64,000 bases of DNA from Streptosporangium sp040640155 (GCF_040640155.1 NZ_JBFABE010000014.1:62001-126000); one strand, 5' to 3'; shown: positions 1 through 9,465, numbered from the stretch's first letter. Notes: generated by a model from the letters alone, not told the origin. Numbers and translations: made by a program.

Positions 1-1051
1 TGTTCTCCTTGGACTCCGACACGTTCGGCTGGTTGAACGGGTCGATGCCCAGCACCCGCCCGGCCACGGCCGTGGCGTACTCCCAGACGAGGAACTGCGC
101 GCCCAGCGGCCCGGCCACGGTCACCACGCCGTCGGTGTCGATCCCGGCGAGCAGCTCGTCCTCGGCGTCGCCCGGGTCGGCGCCCACCACCGGCAGGATG
201 CCCCTGCCGGACTTGCCGGTGGACTCGGCGACGAGCTGCTCGATCCAGTCGGGCAGGCCGTTGATCTCCGACAGCCCGTCCTCGATGACCAGCTTGTCGC
301 GCCCGGCCGCCGCGGCGGCCCCCAGGGCGGCGCCGAGGTCGAGGCCGGGGTTGCCCTCGGTGCGCGACAGCAGCGGCAGCACCTCGGCGGCGTCGTCGAG
401 CAGCCGCTCGACGTCGGCCCCGGCCAGCGCGCTGGGCACCAGGCCGAACGCGGTCAGCGCGCTGTAGCGCCCGCCGACGTTCGGGTCGGCCAGGAACACC
501 TGGTAGCCGGCCTCGCGGGCGCTGTGCTCCAGCGGCGAGCCCGGGTCGGTGACGACGACGATCCTGCTCACCGGGTCGATCCCGGCGTCGCGGAAGGCCT
601 TCTCGTAGATCCGCCGGTGGCTGTCGGTCTCGACGGTGCCGCCGCTCTTGCTGGCCACGACCACGATCGTGCTCTCCAGCCGGTCCGCCAGCGCCCGGCG
701 CACCTGGCCGGGGTCGGTGGTGTCGAGCACGGTCAGCGGCACGTCGTCGGAGGCCGTGATGACCTCCGGGGCCAGGGAGGAGCCGCCCATGCCGGCCAGG
801 ACCACGTGGTCCAGGCCCTCGGCGCGGGCCCTGCTCACCAGCGCGCCGATCTCGGGCAGCAGCTCCCGGCTGGTGTGCGGCAGGTTCAGCCAGCCGAGGC
901 GGACGGCCGCCTCGGCCTGGGCCTCGGCCCCCCACAGGGTGGGGTCGCCGGAGGCCAGCGCCTGGGGAACGCCCTCGGCGGCCAGGCGCCCCGCGGTCTC
1001 GGCGGCAAGCTCGGTGAGATCGTCCTCACCGAACGTCACGGACACTGACAT
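1..1051 (-). CDS. pgi: Glucose-6-phosphate isomerase, C-terminus cut by window edge
   Basis: Interconverts glucose-6-phosphate and fructose-6-phosphate in the cytoplasm. The reading frame is open to base 1, so about 350 N-terminal residues are present and the end lies outside. It opens MSVSVTFGEDD and contains the sugar-isomerase signature AGMGGSSLAPEV and the phosphate-binding segment VASKSGGTVETDS. A purine-rich AGGGAG lies just before the ATG at 1049-1051. It follows tal by only 8 bases, so it is the last visible gene of a tkt-tal-pgi transcript linking the pentose-phosphate pathway to glycolysis. Confidence 0.93.
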   Translation of the reverse strand, partial: MSVSVTFGEDDLTELAAETAGRLAAEGVPQALASGDPTLWGAEAQAEAAVRLGWLNLPHTSRELLPEIGALVSRARAEGLDHVVLAGMGGSSLAPEVITASDDVPLTVLDTTDPGQVRRALADRLESTIVVVASKSGGTVETDSHRRIYEKAFRDAGIDPVSRIVVVTDPGSPLEHSAREAGYQVFLADPNVGGRYSALTAFGLVPSALAGADVERLLDDAAEVLPLLSRTEGNPGLDLGAALGAAAAAGRDKLVIEDGLSEINGLPDWIEQLVAESTGKSGRGILPVVGADPGDAEDELLAGIDTDGVVTVAGPLGAQFLVWEYATAVAGRVLGIDPFNQPNVSESKEN

Positions 1052-1059
1052 GTGCTCCC

Positions 1060-2163
1060 TCACGCCTTCTTCAGCTCGGCGGAGACGGTCGCCAGCAGCT
1101 CGGTCCAGGAGGCCTCGAACTTGTCCAGGCCGTCCGTCTCCAGGAAGCCGACGACGTCGTCGTAGTCGATGCCGACCTCCTTGAGGGCGGCCATGGTGTT
1201 CCACGCCTCCTCGTAGGAGGAGCGGATCGTGTCGCCGTCGATCTTGCCATGGTCGGCGGTGGCCTCGAGGGTCTTCTCCGGCATCGTGTTGACCGTGCCG
1301 GAGGTGACGAGCTGGTCGACGTAGAGCGTGTCGGGGTAGTCGGGGTTCTTGGTCCCGGTGGAGGCCCACAGCGGGCGCTGCGGACGGGCCCCGGCCTCGG
1401 CCAGCGCCTTCCAGCGGTCCGAGGCGACGACCTCCTCGAAGGCGGCGAAGGCCAGGCGGGCGTTGGCGAGCGCGGCCTTGCCCTTGAGGGCCGACGCCTC
1501 GGGGGTGCCGATCGCATCGAGCCGCTTGTCGATCTCGCCGTCCACCCGGCTGACGAAGAACGAGGCCACCGACTCGATGCCGCCCAGTTCCAGGCCCTTG
1601 GCCTTGGCCTGCTCCAGACCGGTCATCCAGGCGTCCATGACCGCGCGGTAGCGCTCCAGGGAGAAGATCAGCGTGACGTTGACGCTGATGCCCTCGGCGA
1701 TCACCTGGGTGATCGCCGACAGGCCCTCGACGGTGGCGGGGATCTTGATGAACAGGTTGGGCCGGTCGACCAGCCACCACAGCGCGCGCGCCTCGGCGAC
1801 GGTCTTGTCGGTGTCCTTCGACAGGCGCGGGTCGACCTCGATGGAGACCCGGCCGTCGGTCCGGCCGCCGCTCTCGTAGACCGGCCTGAGCACGTCGGCG
1901 GCCCAGCGGATGTCGTAGGTGGTGATGGCGCGCACCGCCTCCTCGACGTCCACGCCGCGGATCTTCAGGTCGTGGATCTGCTGGTCGTAGGCGTCGCCCT
2001 TGCTCAGCGCCGAGGCGAAGATCGTCGGGTTGGACGTGACGCCGACCACGTGCCGGTCGCGGATCAGCTCCTGGAGGTTGCCGGTGCGCAGGCGCTCGCG
2101 GCTGATGTCGTCCAGCCAGATGGAGACGCCCTGCTCGGACAGTTTCCTGAGAATCTCACTCAT
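1060..2163 (-). CDS. tal: Transaldolase
   Basis: Moves a dihydroxyacetone unit between sedoheptulose-7-phosphate and glyceraldehyde-3-phosphate in the non-oxidative pentose-phosphate pathway. The 367-residue protein shows the N-terminal signature GVTSNPTIFASAL (residues 41-53) and the Schiff-base lysine K140 in NLFIKIPAT. Length fits the larger actinobacterial transaldolases. The ATG at 2161-2163 lies 2 bases beyond the tkt stop codon, so the two are almost certainly cotranscribed and translationally coupled. The frame stays open upstream through tkt, but that extension is only a shadow of tkt; the family N-terminus begins MSEILRKLSEQG. Confidence 0.95.
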   Translation of the reverse strand: MSEILRKLSEQGVSIWLDDISRERLRTGNLQELIRDRHVVGVTSNPTIFASALSKGDAYDQQIHDLKIRGVDVEEAVRAITTYDIRWAADVLRPVYESGGRTDGRVSIEVDPRLSKDTDKTVAEARALWWLVDRPNLFIKIPATVEGLSAITQVIAEGISVNVTLIFSLERYRAVMDAWMTGLEQAKAKGLELGGIESVASFFVSRVDGEIDKRLDAIGTPEASALKGKAALANARLAFAAFEEVVASDRWKALAEAGARPQRPLWASTGTKNPDYPDTLYVDQLVTSGTVNTMPEKTLEATADHGKIDGDTIRSSYEEAWNTMAALKEVGIDYDDVVGFLETDGLDKFEASWTELLATVSAELKKA

Positions 2164-2165
2164 GA

Positions 2166-4277
2166 TCAGTTTCCCGTCGTCTCGCCCTTGTCGGCTCCGG
2201 TCTTGGCGAGGGTCGCCTTGGCGGCGGCGGCCACGCGCTCGGCGGTCAGCCCGAACTGCTCGTACAGGGTGCGGTAGGGGGCCGAGGCACCGAAGTGGTC
2301 CAGGCCCAGGATCACGCCCTCGTCTCCCACGAACTCGCGCCAGCCCAGCGGGATTCCCGCCTCGACGGCGACGCGCGCCTTCACCGAGGGGGGCAGCACC
2401 GACTGGCGGTAGGCCGCGTCCTCGGCCTGGAACCACTCCACGCACGGCATCGACACGACCCGGGCGGTGATGCCCTCGGCCTCCAGGAGCTTTCGCGCCT
2501 CGACGGCCAGCTCGACCTCGGAACCGGTGGCGATCAGCAGCACCGACGGCTGGCCGTCGGAGGCGTCCTGCAGAATGTAGCCACCGCGGGCGACCTTGGT
2601 GGCGTCCCGGGTGCCCTCGTAGACCGGCAGGTTCTGCCGGGTCAGCGCCAGCGCGGCCGGGCGGTCGTGGTGCTCCAGCACGACCTGCCAGGCGGCGGCC
2701 GTCTCGTTGGCGTCGGCCGGGCGGACCACGTCCAGGCCCGGGATCGCGCGCAGCGCCCACAGGTGCTCGATGGGCTGGTGGGTCGGGCCGTCCTCGCCCA
2801 GGCCGATGGAGTCGTGCGTCCACACGTAGGTGACCGGCAGCTTCATCAGCGCCGCCAGCCGCACCGCCGGGCGCATGTAGTCGCTGAAGACCAGGAACGT
2901 GCCGCCGTAGGGGCGGGTGCCGCCGTGCAGCGCGATGCCGTTCAGGATCGCGCCCATGCCGTGCTCGCGGATGCCGAAGTGCAGGGTGCGGCCGTAGGGG
3001 TGGCCCGGGAAGTCCTTGGTCTGGAACTCCTCGGGGATGAAGGACGGCTCGCCCTTCATCGTGGTGTTGTTGGACTCGGCCAGGTCGGCCGAGCCGCCCC
3101 ACAGCTCGGGCAGCACCGGCGCGAGGCTGCTGAGCACCTCGCCCGAGGCCTTGCGGGTGGCGACCGAGGAGCCGATCTCGAACGTCGGCAGCGCCTCGCT
3201 CCAGCCCGCCGGCAGCCGCCGGGAGGAGATGCGGTCGAACTCGGCGGCGCGCTCGGGCTCGGCCTCGCGCCAGCTCTCGTAGCGGGCGTTCCAGTCGGCG
3301 CGGGCGGCGCGGCCGCGCTCGACGACCTCGCGGGCGTGCCCCAGCACGTCGGCGGGGACCTGGAAGTCCTTCTCGACGTCCAGGCCGAGGACCTTCTTGG
3401 TGGCGGCGACCTCCTCGGCGCCCAGCGCCGAGCCGTGGATCTTGCCGGTGTTCTTCTTGTTCGGCGCGGGCCAGCCGATGATCGTGCGCAGCCGGATGAA
3501 CGACGGCCTGCCGGTCTCGGCGCGGGCGGCCTCCAGGGCCTGGTGCAGCGCCTGGACGTCCTCGACGTAGTCGCCGGTCTGCGTCCAGTCGACGGTCTGG
3601 GTGTGCCAGCCGTAGGCGTCGTAGCGCGCGACGACGTCCTCGCTCAGCGCGATCTGGGTGTCGTCCTCGATCGAGATGTGGTTGCTGTCGAAGACGACGG
3701 TCAGGTTGCCCAGCTTCTGGTGGCCGGCGAGCGCGCTGACCTCGTGGCTGATGCCCTCCTCGATGTCGCCCTCGGAGGCGATGCACCAGATGTTGTGGTC
3801 GAACACGCTGGTGCCCGGCGCGGCGTCCGGGTCGAACAGGCCGCGCTCGCGGCGGGCGGCCATCGCCATGCCCACCGCGTTGCCCAGACCCTGTCCCAGC
3901 GGGCCGGTGGTGGTCTCCACGCCCGCGGTGTGGCCGTGCTCGGGGTGGCCGGGGGTCAGGCTCTGCCACTGGCGCAACCCCTTGAGGTCGTCCAGGCTCA
4001 GGCCGTAGCCCGACAGGTAGAGCTGGATGTAGAGGGTCAGGCTGCTGTGCCCGGCCGACAGGACGAACCGGTCACGGCCCGTCCAGGAGGGATCCGACGG
4101 GTCGTGCCGCATGACCCGCTGGAACAGCAGGTAGGCGGCGGGCGCCAGACTCATCGCGGTGCCCGGGTGTCCCGAGCCCGCCTTCTCAACCGCGTCCATG
4201 GCCAGAGCCCGTACGACGTCGACCGCGCGGCGGTCCAGGTCGCTCCATTCAAGGGTTGGCACGAGTTCACTGCTCAA
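2166..4277 (-). CDS. tkt: Transketolase
   Basis: Thiamine-diphosphate enzyme transferring two-carbon ketol units between sugar phosphates. The 703-residue protein has the catalytic-site GSGHPGTAMS near residue 37, the pyrophosphate-binding GPLGQGLGNAVG near 125, the TPP/Mg motif beginning GD at 170-171 and ending in the Asn of FDSNHISIED, and the pyrimidine-domain segment DSIGLGEDGPTHQPIEHL. Length matches the family. It heads the tkt-tal-pgi block. The 424-bp divergent gap to ctaB holds its promoter region and a tandem repeat. Confidence 0.96.
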   Translation of the reverse strand: MSSELVPTLEWSDLDRRAVDVVRALAMDAVEKAGSGHPGTAMSLAPAAYLLFQRVMRHDPSDPSWTGRDRFVLSAGHSSLTLYIQLYLSGYGLSLDDLKGLRQWQSLTPGHPEHGHTAGVETTTGPLGQGLGNAVGMAMAARRERGLFDPDAAPGTSVFDHNIWCIASEGDIEEGISHEVSALAGHQKLGNLTVVFDSNHISIEDDTQIALSEDVVARYDAYGWHTQTVDWTQTGDYVEDVQALHQALEAARAETGRPSFIRLRTIIGWPAPNKKNTGKIHGSALGAEEVAATKKVLGLDVEKDFQVPADVLGHAREVVERGRAARADWNARYESWREAEPERAAEFDRISSRRLPAGWSEALPTFEIGSSVATRKASGEVLSSLAPVLPELWGGSADLAESNNTTMKGEPSFIPEEFQTKDFPGHPYGRTLHFGIREHGMGAILNGIALHGGTRPYGGTFLVFSDYMRPAVRLAALMKLPVTYVWTHDSIGLGEDGPTHQPIEHLWALRAIPGLDVVRPADANETAAAWQVVLEHHDRPAALALTRQNLPVYEGTRDATKVARGGYILQDASDGQPSVLLIATGSEVELAVEARKLLEAEGITARVVSMPCVEWFQAEDAAYRQSVLPPSVKARVAVEAGIPLGWREFVGDEGVILGLDHFGASAPYRTLYEQFGLTAERVAAAAKATLAKTGADKGETTGN

Positions 4278-4362
4278 GTGCTCGATCTCCGGATCTTTAA
4301 TCGTGTGATGATGGCACCGGTCTGGCTATTTCCCGCCCACACCGGACCCTAACGGTTTCGGC

Positions 4363-4555
4363 CGTGCCGTCGTGGCGCGGACGTTTCCCGGGCGAGGCCG
4401 CGGAATCGGCGATCGGTCCGCGCCGGTGCGGCGCGGACGTCCCCGGGGCGCCCCGCGGGACCCGTTGATCCGCCCGCGCCGGTGCGGCGCGGGCGTTCCC
4501 CGGGGGCGGGCCCGCGGGATCCGTGACCGGCGCGGACGCCTCCCCCGGGGGATGG
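4363..4555. repeat. Imperfect ~56-bp tandem repeat between tkt and ctaB
   Basis: About 3.5 imperfect copies of a 54-56-bp GC-rich unit run at about 4363-4418, 4419-4474, 4475-4528 and a partial copy at 4529-4555. Copies 2 and 3 share the core CGCGCCGGTGCGGCGCGG, followed by a CCCCGGGG run and a CGCGGGA-CCGT segment. The array fills most of the divergent tkt/ctaB gap (4278-4701). I see no gene in it; two short GC-shadow frames run through it. Confidence 0.6.
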
Positions 4556-4701
4556 CGCGCCGTGCCGCTTCCGTACCCCGTGCCAGGACCGGCCCCCCCT
4601 GCAACTACAGTGAGTCCTCAAGGCTGGCTGGTGCCCGCATTCACGGATCCGCTCTAATCAGAGGTTACGCGTTGACCCCGCACGTGCTGGAAGCGCCTTA
4701 G

Positions 4702-5661
4702 ATGGTGCTCACCGAGAAGCAATCGACGGCCCCGCGCGAGCCGGGCGCGACCCCGCACACGGCGGGCGCGTCCCGCTCCCTCGGCGACGTCGTCAAGGCG
4801 TACGTGGCCCTGACGAAGCCGCGGATCATCGAGCTGCTGCTGATCACGACGCTGCCGGTGATGTTCCTGGCGGCCAAGGGGCTGCCGCCGCTGTGGGTCG
4901 CGGTCAACACGCTGCTCTTCGGCACCCTGTCGGCCGGCAGCGCCAACGCGCTGAACTGCTACATCGACCGCGACATCGACGCGGCCATGCGCCGCACCCG
5001 GCGCCGGCCGCTGGCCCGCCACCTGGTCCCGCCCGCCAACGCGCTGATCTTCGGGATCGTGCTGGGGGTGCTGTCCACCCTGGGGCTCGGCCTGACGGTC
5101 AACTGGCTCGCCGCGGGCCTGTCGCTGGCCGCGAACCTGTTCTACGTGCTGGTCTACTCGATGATCCTCAAGAGGCGGACCTCCCAGAACGTGGTGTGGG
5201 GCGGGCTCGCCGGATGCATGCCGGTGCTGATCGGCTGGGCCGGCGTCACCGGCGGCCTCGCCTGGGCGCCCGTGGTGCTCTTCGGCGTGGTGTTCTTCTG
5301 GACGCCGCCGCACACCTGGACCCTGGCCATGCGCTACAAGGAGGACTACGCCGCCGCCAAGGTCCCCATGCTGCCGGTGGTCGCCACCGAGCGCCGCGTG
5401 GTGCTGGAGAGCATCGCCTACACCTGGGCCACCGTGCTCTGCTCGCTGCTGCTGTGGCCGGTGGCCGGCACCACCCTGCTCTACCCGGCGGTCGCCCTCG
5501 TCCTCGGCGCCGCCTGCCTGTGGGAGGTGCACCGCCTCCTGGGACGGGTCAACGCCGGCAAGACCGGGGTGGACCTGCGCCCGATGCGCTTCTTCCACTG
5601 GTCCAACGCCTACCTGGCCCTGCTCTTCCTGGCCGTGGCGATCGACTCGATGTTCGTCTGA
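4702..5661 (+). CDS. ctaB: Protoheme IX farnesyltransferase (heme O synthase)
   Basis: UbiA-superfamily membrane enzyme that attaches farnesyl to protoheme, making heme O for cytochrome c oxidase. The 319-residue protein has a hydrophilic N-terminal tail of about 30 residues and then repeated hydrophobic helices. The prenyl-diphosphate/Mg motif N85-CYI-D89-R-D91-I-D93 is followed by the family RRTRRRPL, and the second Asp-rich loop includes RYKEDYAAAKVPMLPVV. The partner heme A synthase lies nearby on the other strand (8149-9156). No strong Shine-Dalgarno precedes the ATG. Confidence 0.95.
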   Translation: MVLTEKQSTAPREPGATPHTAGASRSLGDVVKAYVALTKPRIIELLLITTLPVMFLAAKGLPPLWVAVNTLLFGTLSAGSANALNCYIDRDIDAAMRRTRRRPLARHLVPPANALIFGIVLGVLSTLGLGLTVNWLAAGLSLAANLFYVLVYSMILKRRTSQNVVWGGLAGCMPVLIGWAGVTGGLAWAPVVLFGVVFFWTPPHTWTLAMRYKEDYAAAKVPMLPVVATERRVVLESIAYTWATVLCSLLLWPVAGTTLLYPAVALVLGAACLWEVHRLLGRVNAGKTGVDLRPMRFFHWSNAYLALLFLAVAIDSMFV

Positions 5662-6150
5662 GCCGTCCCGCGACGCCGCGGGGCCCGTGGCGCACCCCCG
5701 GTGTCGCACCCCCGGTGCCCCGAGGGCCTCGGGACGGGGGGCGTGACCGGTCGCCCCGGGCGGTGACACGCAAGGGGCGGGGCGCCGGGAAAGGACGGGG
5801 ATCCCCCGGATTCGCCGGGACGCGCCGGCTTCACCCGGGTGCCCGGAGGGCAGGATCCGCAAGGGGCGGGGCGGACCGTGCCGGGGGAGGGGCGTTCATG
5901 ATCACCGATGGCCGGCGGCGCCGGGATCGCGGATCCGCTCGCGGAGACGGCCCGTCACCCGGTATGGTCACGGAATTCCGGGAGGCCGTACGGGGTCACC
6001 GGACCGTCGGCAGGGCGTGGGGGCCCCGCCGCCGGACGATCCGCCGTCCGGTGATCCACCCGGTGACCCGCGTCCGGCCGATCTCCGACGCCGGAGGTGG
6101 ATTCCCCCTGTCTGAACCGCGGTGTGCGCCCCAGCGGTTACGGTTGCCAC
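5662..6150. other. 489-bp gap between ctaB and the PrsW-like gene
   Basis: No convincing gene. A small hairpin, CCCGAG-GGC-CTCGGG (5719-5733), sits 58 bases after the ctaB stop and could end its transcript, though it lacks a T-run. TACGGT at 6139-6144 lies six bases before the downstream ATG and could be a -10 element of a leaderless transcript; no good -35 accompanies it. Confidence 0.35.
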
Positions 6151-7365
6151 ATGTCCAGCCGTGACCCCCGATGGGTGCTCAGGGACCGCCCGTCGCGCTC
6201 CCTGATCGCCGGGCTCGTGGCGACCGGGCTCTGTGGCCTGGTGTCGCTCTCCTTCGACGTGCTGAACGGCGACCCGGTCTACTTCTTCATCGCGCTCGTG
6301 CTGGCGCTGGCGCCCGTCCCGGTGCTGCTGGCCGCGGTGCTGGCGCTGGACCGGATCGAACCGGAGCCGCGCGGCAACCTGATCTTCGCGTTCGCCTGGG
6401 GCGCGGGGGTGGCCGTCCTGTTCGCCGGGGTGATCAACTCCTTCAACCTCATCTACCTGGAGAGCACCGTCCAGCTCGGCTACGACTACGCGCGCAGCCT
6501 CACCGCCACCTTCGGCGCCCCCGTGGTGGAGGAGACGATGAAGGGCCTGGTGCTGCTGGGCCTGCTCAGGTTCAGGCGCGCCGAGCTGGACGGTCCCACC
6601 GACGGCATCATCTACGCCTGCATGGTCGGCCTCGGCTTCGCCATGAGCGAGAACGTCAGCTACTACGTGGCCGCGCTCGACGAGATGGGCGCGCAGGGCC
6701 TGGCGGTGACCGTCGTGCTGCGCGGGGTCCTGTCGCCGTTCGCGCACCCGCTGTTCACCTCGATGATCGGCGTCGCGGTGGCCTACGCGGCGCAGCGCCG
6801 CGGACCGGGCCGGATCCTCGTCATCGCCGCCGGGTGGATCGGCGCGATGCTGCTGCACGGCATCTGGAACGGCTTCGCCTCCTACGTCGGCATCCTCGGC
6901 CTGGCCATCGCCTACGTGCTGCTGATGGTCGTCTTGTTCGTCCTGATCTGGATCGTCTTCCGCGACCGCAAGCGCATCATCGGGCTCATCCAGGCCTACC
7001 TGCCCGCCTACTGGGCGACGGGACTGGTCTCCTCCGCCGACGTCGCGATGCTCTCCTCCCTGCCCGGACGCCGTCACGCCAGGCAGTGGGCCAAGGCGAA
7101 CGGCGGGCGGGCCGGATCGCGGGCGATGAGCGACTACCAGCTCGCCGCGACGGAGCTGGGCCTGCTCCACGAGCGGGCCAGGGGGCACGTGATCGACGAG
7201 GCCACCTTCAACACCGAGCAGCGGGCGCTGCTGGAGTGCATGGCCGCCTCCCGCGCGCGGTTCCCGGCCGTGCCCCCTCCGCCGCCTCCCGGCCGGGGCG
7301 GGCCGGCGCCGGCGTACGGGCCGGGTCCGTGGCGGGAACGGCGCCGGCCGGGCGGGACGCCGTAG
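6151..7365 (+). CDS. PrsW-family intramembrane metalloprotease
   Basis: Polytopic membrane protein of the PrsW family, whose characterised member cleaves an anti-sigma factor. Conserved motifs appear in order: EETMKG (about residues 127-132), GLGFAMSENVSYY, FAHPLFTSM and LLHGIWNG, each within or next to hydrophobic segments. After the last membrane helix a roughly 130-residue cytoplasmic tail ends in a Pro/Gly-rich stretch. The ATG at 6151 (MSSRDPRW) is chosen over one 54 bases earlier because the upstream residues are not family-like and a possible leaderless promoter abuts it. The substrate is unknown; no sigma/anti-sigma pair adjoins it. It converges on the next gene with 13 bp between them. 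Confidence 0.85.
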   Translation: MSSRDPRWVLRDRPSRSLIAGLVATGLCGLVSLSFDVLNGDPVYFFIALVLALAPVPVLLAAVLALDRIEPEPRGNLIFAFAWGAGVAVLFAGVINSFNLIYLESTVQLGYDYARSLTATFGAPVVEETMKGLVLLGLLRFRRAELDGPTDGIIYACMVGLGFAMSENVSYYVAALDEMGAQGLAVTVVLRGVLSPFAHPLFTSMIGVAVAYAAQRRGPGRILVIAAGWIGAMLLHGIWNGFASYVGILGLAIAYVLLMVVLFVLIWIVFRDRKRIIGLIQAYLPAYWATGLVSSADVAMLSSLPGRRHARQWAKANGGRAGSRAMSDYQLAATELGLLHERARGHVIDEATFNTEQRALLECMAASRARFPAVPPPPPPGRGGPAPAYGPGPWRERRRPGGTP

Positions 7366-7378
7366 CGGCCGGGCGCGC

Positions 7379-8062
7379 TCACCCCGACCGCAGCGCCGTC
7401 TCCAGGGTGGTCTCACGCGGCCCGGGGAAGACGGCAGGGGAGTCCAGGATCACGGAGTCCAGGAACCCCTTGGCGGCGGCGGCGAACTCGCGGGCAGCGT
7501 AGGCGCAGGTGGTGGAGGCCCACCGTCGTGACGAGTCGTCGCCCACGCCGAAGGCCTCCAGGCCCGCGGTGCGGCAGAGCGCGACGGCCCTGGGCAGGTG
7601 GAAGACCTGGGTGACCACGGTGAGCCGGGTGGCGCCGAACACGGTACGGGCCCGCACGCAGGAGTCCCACGTGTCGAAGCCCGCGTGGTCGAGGACGAGC
7701 GCGCGGCCGGGGATCCCGCGGGCGAGCAGGTAGTCGCGCATCACGGTCGGCTCGTCGTACCCCGCCCGGCCGTTGTCGCCCGAGAGCAGGATCGCCTCGA
7801 CCCTGCCCGCCCGGTACAGCTCGGCGGAGACGTCCAGCCGCCTGGCCAGCATGGCGGAGGGGGTGCCCCCGAAGACCGCGGCCCCCAGCACCAGCGCCAC
7901 CGGCGCCCGGGGCACGCCGGCCGTCCAGCCGGGGGAGGAGCCGGCCACCAGGCGGTGTCCGGAACTGGCCAGCCAGGCCCAGGTCAGCGGTCCGATCGCC
8001 AGGACGCTCAACAGCACGGCGCCCTGGTAGCAGAGGCGGAGAGTCCGCCGTGACGGTGGCAT
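7379..8062 (-). CDS. YdcF/SanA-like (DUF218) membrane-anchored protein
   Basis: 227-residue protein with one N-terminal transmembrane segment (CYQGAVLLSVLAIGPLTWAW) and a DUF218 domain. The domain shows VALVLGAAVFGG, a SGDNG loop, EPTVMRDYLLARGIP and TWDSCVRARTVFG, then VTQVFHLPRAVALCR. E. coli SanA, of the same family, is linked to envelope permeability and vancomycin tolerance; the biochemical activity is not settled. The ATG at 8060-8062 (MPPSRRT) is the natural start; the frame upstream is only a shadow of ctaA. It shares a strand with ctaA, 86 bp downstream of it. Confidence 0.8.
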   Translation of the reverse strand: MPPSRRTLRLCYQGAVLLSVLAIGPLTWAWLASSGHRLVAGSSPGWTAGVPRAPVALVLGAAVFGGTPSAMLARRLDVSAELYRAGRVEAILLSGDNGRAGYDEPTVMRDYLLARGIPGRALVLDHAGFDTWDSCVRARTVFGATRLTVVTQVFHLPRAVALCRTAGLEAFGVGDDSSRRWASTTCAYAAREFAAAAKGFLDSVILDSPAVFPGPRETTLETALRSG

Positions 8063-8148
8063 CCGGCCATTCTCCCGGCCGTACGGGGGCGGGGTCGAAC
8101 CCGCCGGGTCAGGCGGGGCCACGGGACGGGCGGGCAGGGGGCCGCGGG

Positions 8149-9156
8149 TCAGGCGGGGACGCGGTCGAGCCGGTCGGCGTCGTCGGTCCCGGCGGGCTCC
8201 GCCGGGGCGTGCGGACGGGTCGCGAACAGCACCCGCAGGGCGCAGACCCAGACCAGGGAGGCCCCGAGCACGTGCAGGTTGACCAGGGCCGCGGGCACGC
8301 CCGTGAAGTACTGGACGTAGCCGACGACGCCCTGGGCCGCCTCCACGGCCAGCAGCGTCCACGCGGCCCGGCGGGCGCGCCCGGAGGCACCGGTGATGTG
8401 CAGCGCGAACGCCAGCGCGAAGGTGAGGCCGACCGCCACGTAGGCGATGTCGGCGTGGATCCGTGCCACGGTCTCGATGTCGAAGCCGAACCGGGAGGCC
8501 ATCTCGTCGCCGGAGTGCGGACCGGTTCCGGTCACCACCACGCCCGCGACGACCAGGACGAACACCGAGGCCAGCAAGGCCCAGGCGAGCGCGCGGACCT
8601 CGCGGCGGACCGGCCGCTCGGGGGCCTCGTGCCCGGTGGCGGGCACCCGCGCCCGGGAACGCGCGTACAGCGCGTACGCCGCGGCGGTCATGCCGATGGA
8701 GACCAGGAAGTGCACGCTCACGGTGACCGGGTTGAGCGCGCTGCGCACCACCAGACCGCCCCAGACCCCCTGGAAGGCCACGCCGACCGGCTGCAGCCAG
8801 GCCAGCAGGACCAGGTCGCGGCGCCGGGGGAGCAGCCGCAGCGCGGCCAGCAGGCAGGCCACCGCGACGAGCAGCACCACGAAGGTGAGCAGCCGGTTGC
8901 CGAACTCGATCGCCATGTTGATCGGCGAGATCTCGTCGTGGGCGCTCGGGACGAAGCTCTCCGGGGTGCACCGGGGCCAGGTCGGGCAGCCCAGCCCCGA
9001 ACCGGTGACCCGCACCGCCGCGCCCGTGACGGTGATCAGGACGTTGACGACCACCGCCGCCAGCGCCCAGCGGTGCACGGTGGGCAGGGTGGGCGGCCCC
9101 ACGATCCGCGCGGCGCTCAGGAGGCGCCGGTCGGCCAGGGCGAGGAGGTGCTTCAC
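8149..9156 (-). CDS. ctaA: Heme A synthase (COX15/CtaA)
   Basis: Membrane enzyme that oxidises the C8 methyl of heme O to a formyl group, completing heme A. The 335-residue protein has eight predicted helices. After helix 1 comes the external cysteine loop GSGLGCPTWPRC, then the heme-ligand helix containing IEFGNRLLTF, the SVHFLVSIG helix, the second-half RIHADIAYVAV helix and a final LVNLHVLGASLVW histidine helix. The tail after residue 310 is hydrophilic. With ctaB it forms the local heme A pathway. Confidence 0.93.
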   Translation of the reverse strand: MKHLLALADRRLLSAARIVGPPTLPTVHRWALAAVVVNVLITVTGAAVRVTGSGLGCPTWPRCTPESFVPSAHDEISPINMAIEFGNRLLTFVVLLVAVACLLAALRLLPRRRDLVLLAWLQPVGVAFQGVWGGLVVRSALNPVTVSVHFLVSIGMTAAAYALYARSRARVPATGHEAPERPVRREVRALAWALLASVFVLVVAGVVVTGTGPHSGDEMASRFGFDIETVARIHADIAYVAVGLTFALAFALHITGASGRARRAAWTLLAVEAAQGVVGYVQYFTGVPAALVNLHVLGASLVWVCALRVLFATRPHAPAEPAGTDDADRLDRVPA

Positions 9157-9401
9157 GGCTCATATGGTAGGCGGCCAGGTGGGCGGTCCCGTGACGGGCC
9201 CCGGCGGCTCCGGTCCCTCCCCGCCGGCCTCCCCGCTCCTCCCGCCGGCCTCCCGGTCGGTCCTTCGGCCCCACCCGTGACCTTCACCGGGCCACGGCCT
9301 TCACCGGGCCGTGGCGGGCTCGCCGGGGCGGCGGTGGAACCGGCCGGGCGGGGGGACGACGGGGAGGCGAACGCGCCCCCCGTAATGTCTGATTTGGTGC
9401 A

Positions 9402-9442
9402 TTGATCCGTTTAAAGGTATGTGACATAGTACTGACGGATCC
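9402..9442 (+). promoter_or_regulatory. Candidate promoter and operator of the hydroxyproline operon
   Basis: TTGATC (9402-9407) and CATAGT (9425-9430) are 17 bp apart, a good sigma-70-like pair in an A/T-rich island of this GC-rich DNA. An inverted repeat, GATCCGT (9404-9410) and ACGGATC (9435-9441), brackets the -10, as expected for a repressor operator. A GntR regulator at 21525 is the nearest candidate factor. The rest of the 309-bp gap from 9157 holds short direct repeats (for example CTTCACCGGGCC twice near 9279-9310) and no gene. A Shine-Dalgarno-like GGGAGCGAGG precedes the ATG at 9466. Confidence 0.55.
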
Positions 9443-9465
9443 GGGCTGCGGGAGCGAGGTGGGAC

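Noticed and set aside
1060..3969. Fusion of a transketolase-region frame with transaldolase
   Set aside because: The extra N-terminal part is an out-of-frame shadow of tkt; tal has its own ATG at 2161-2163.
4363..4555. CRISPR-like array
   Set aside because: The repeats are directly adjacent, diverged and have no unique spacers; no cas genes are in the window.
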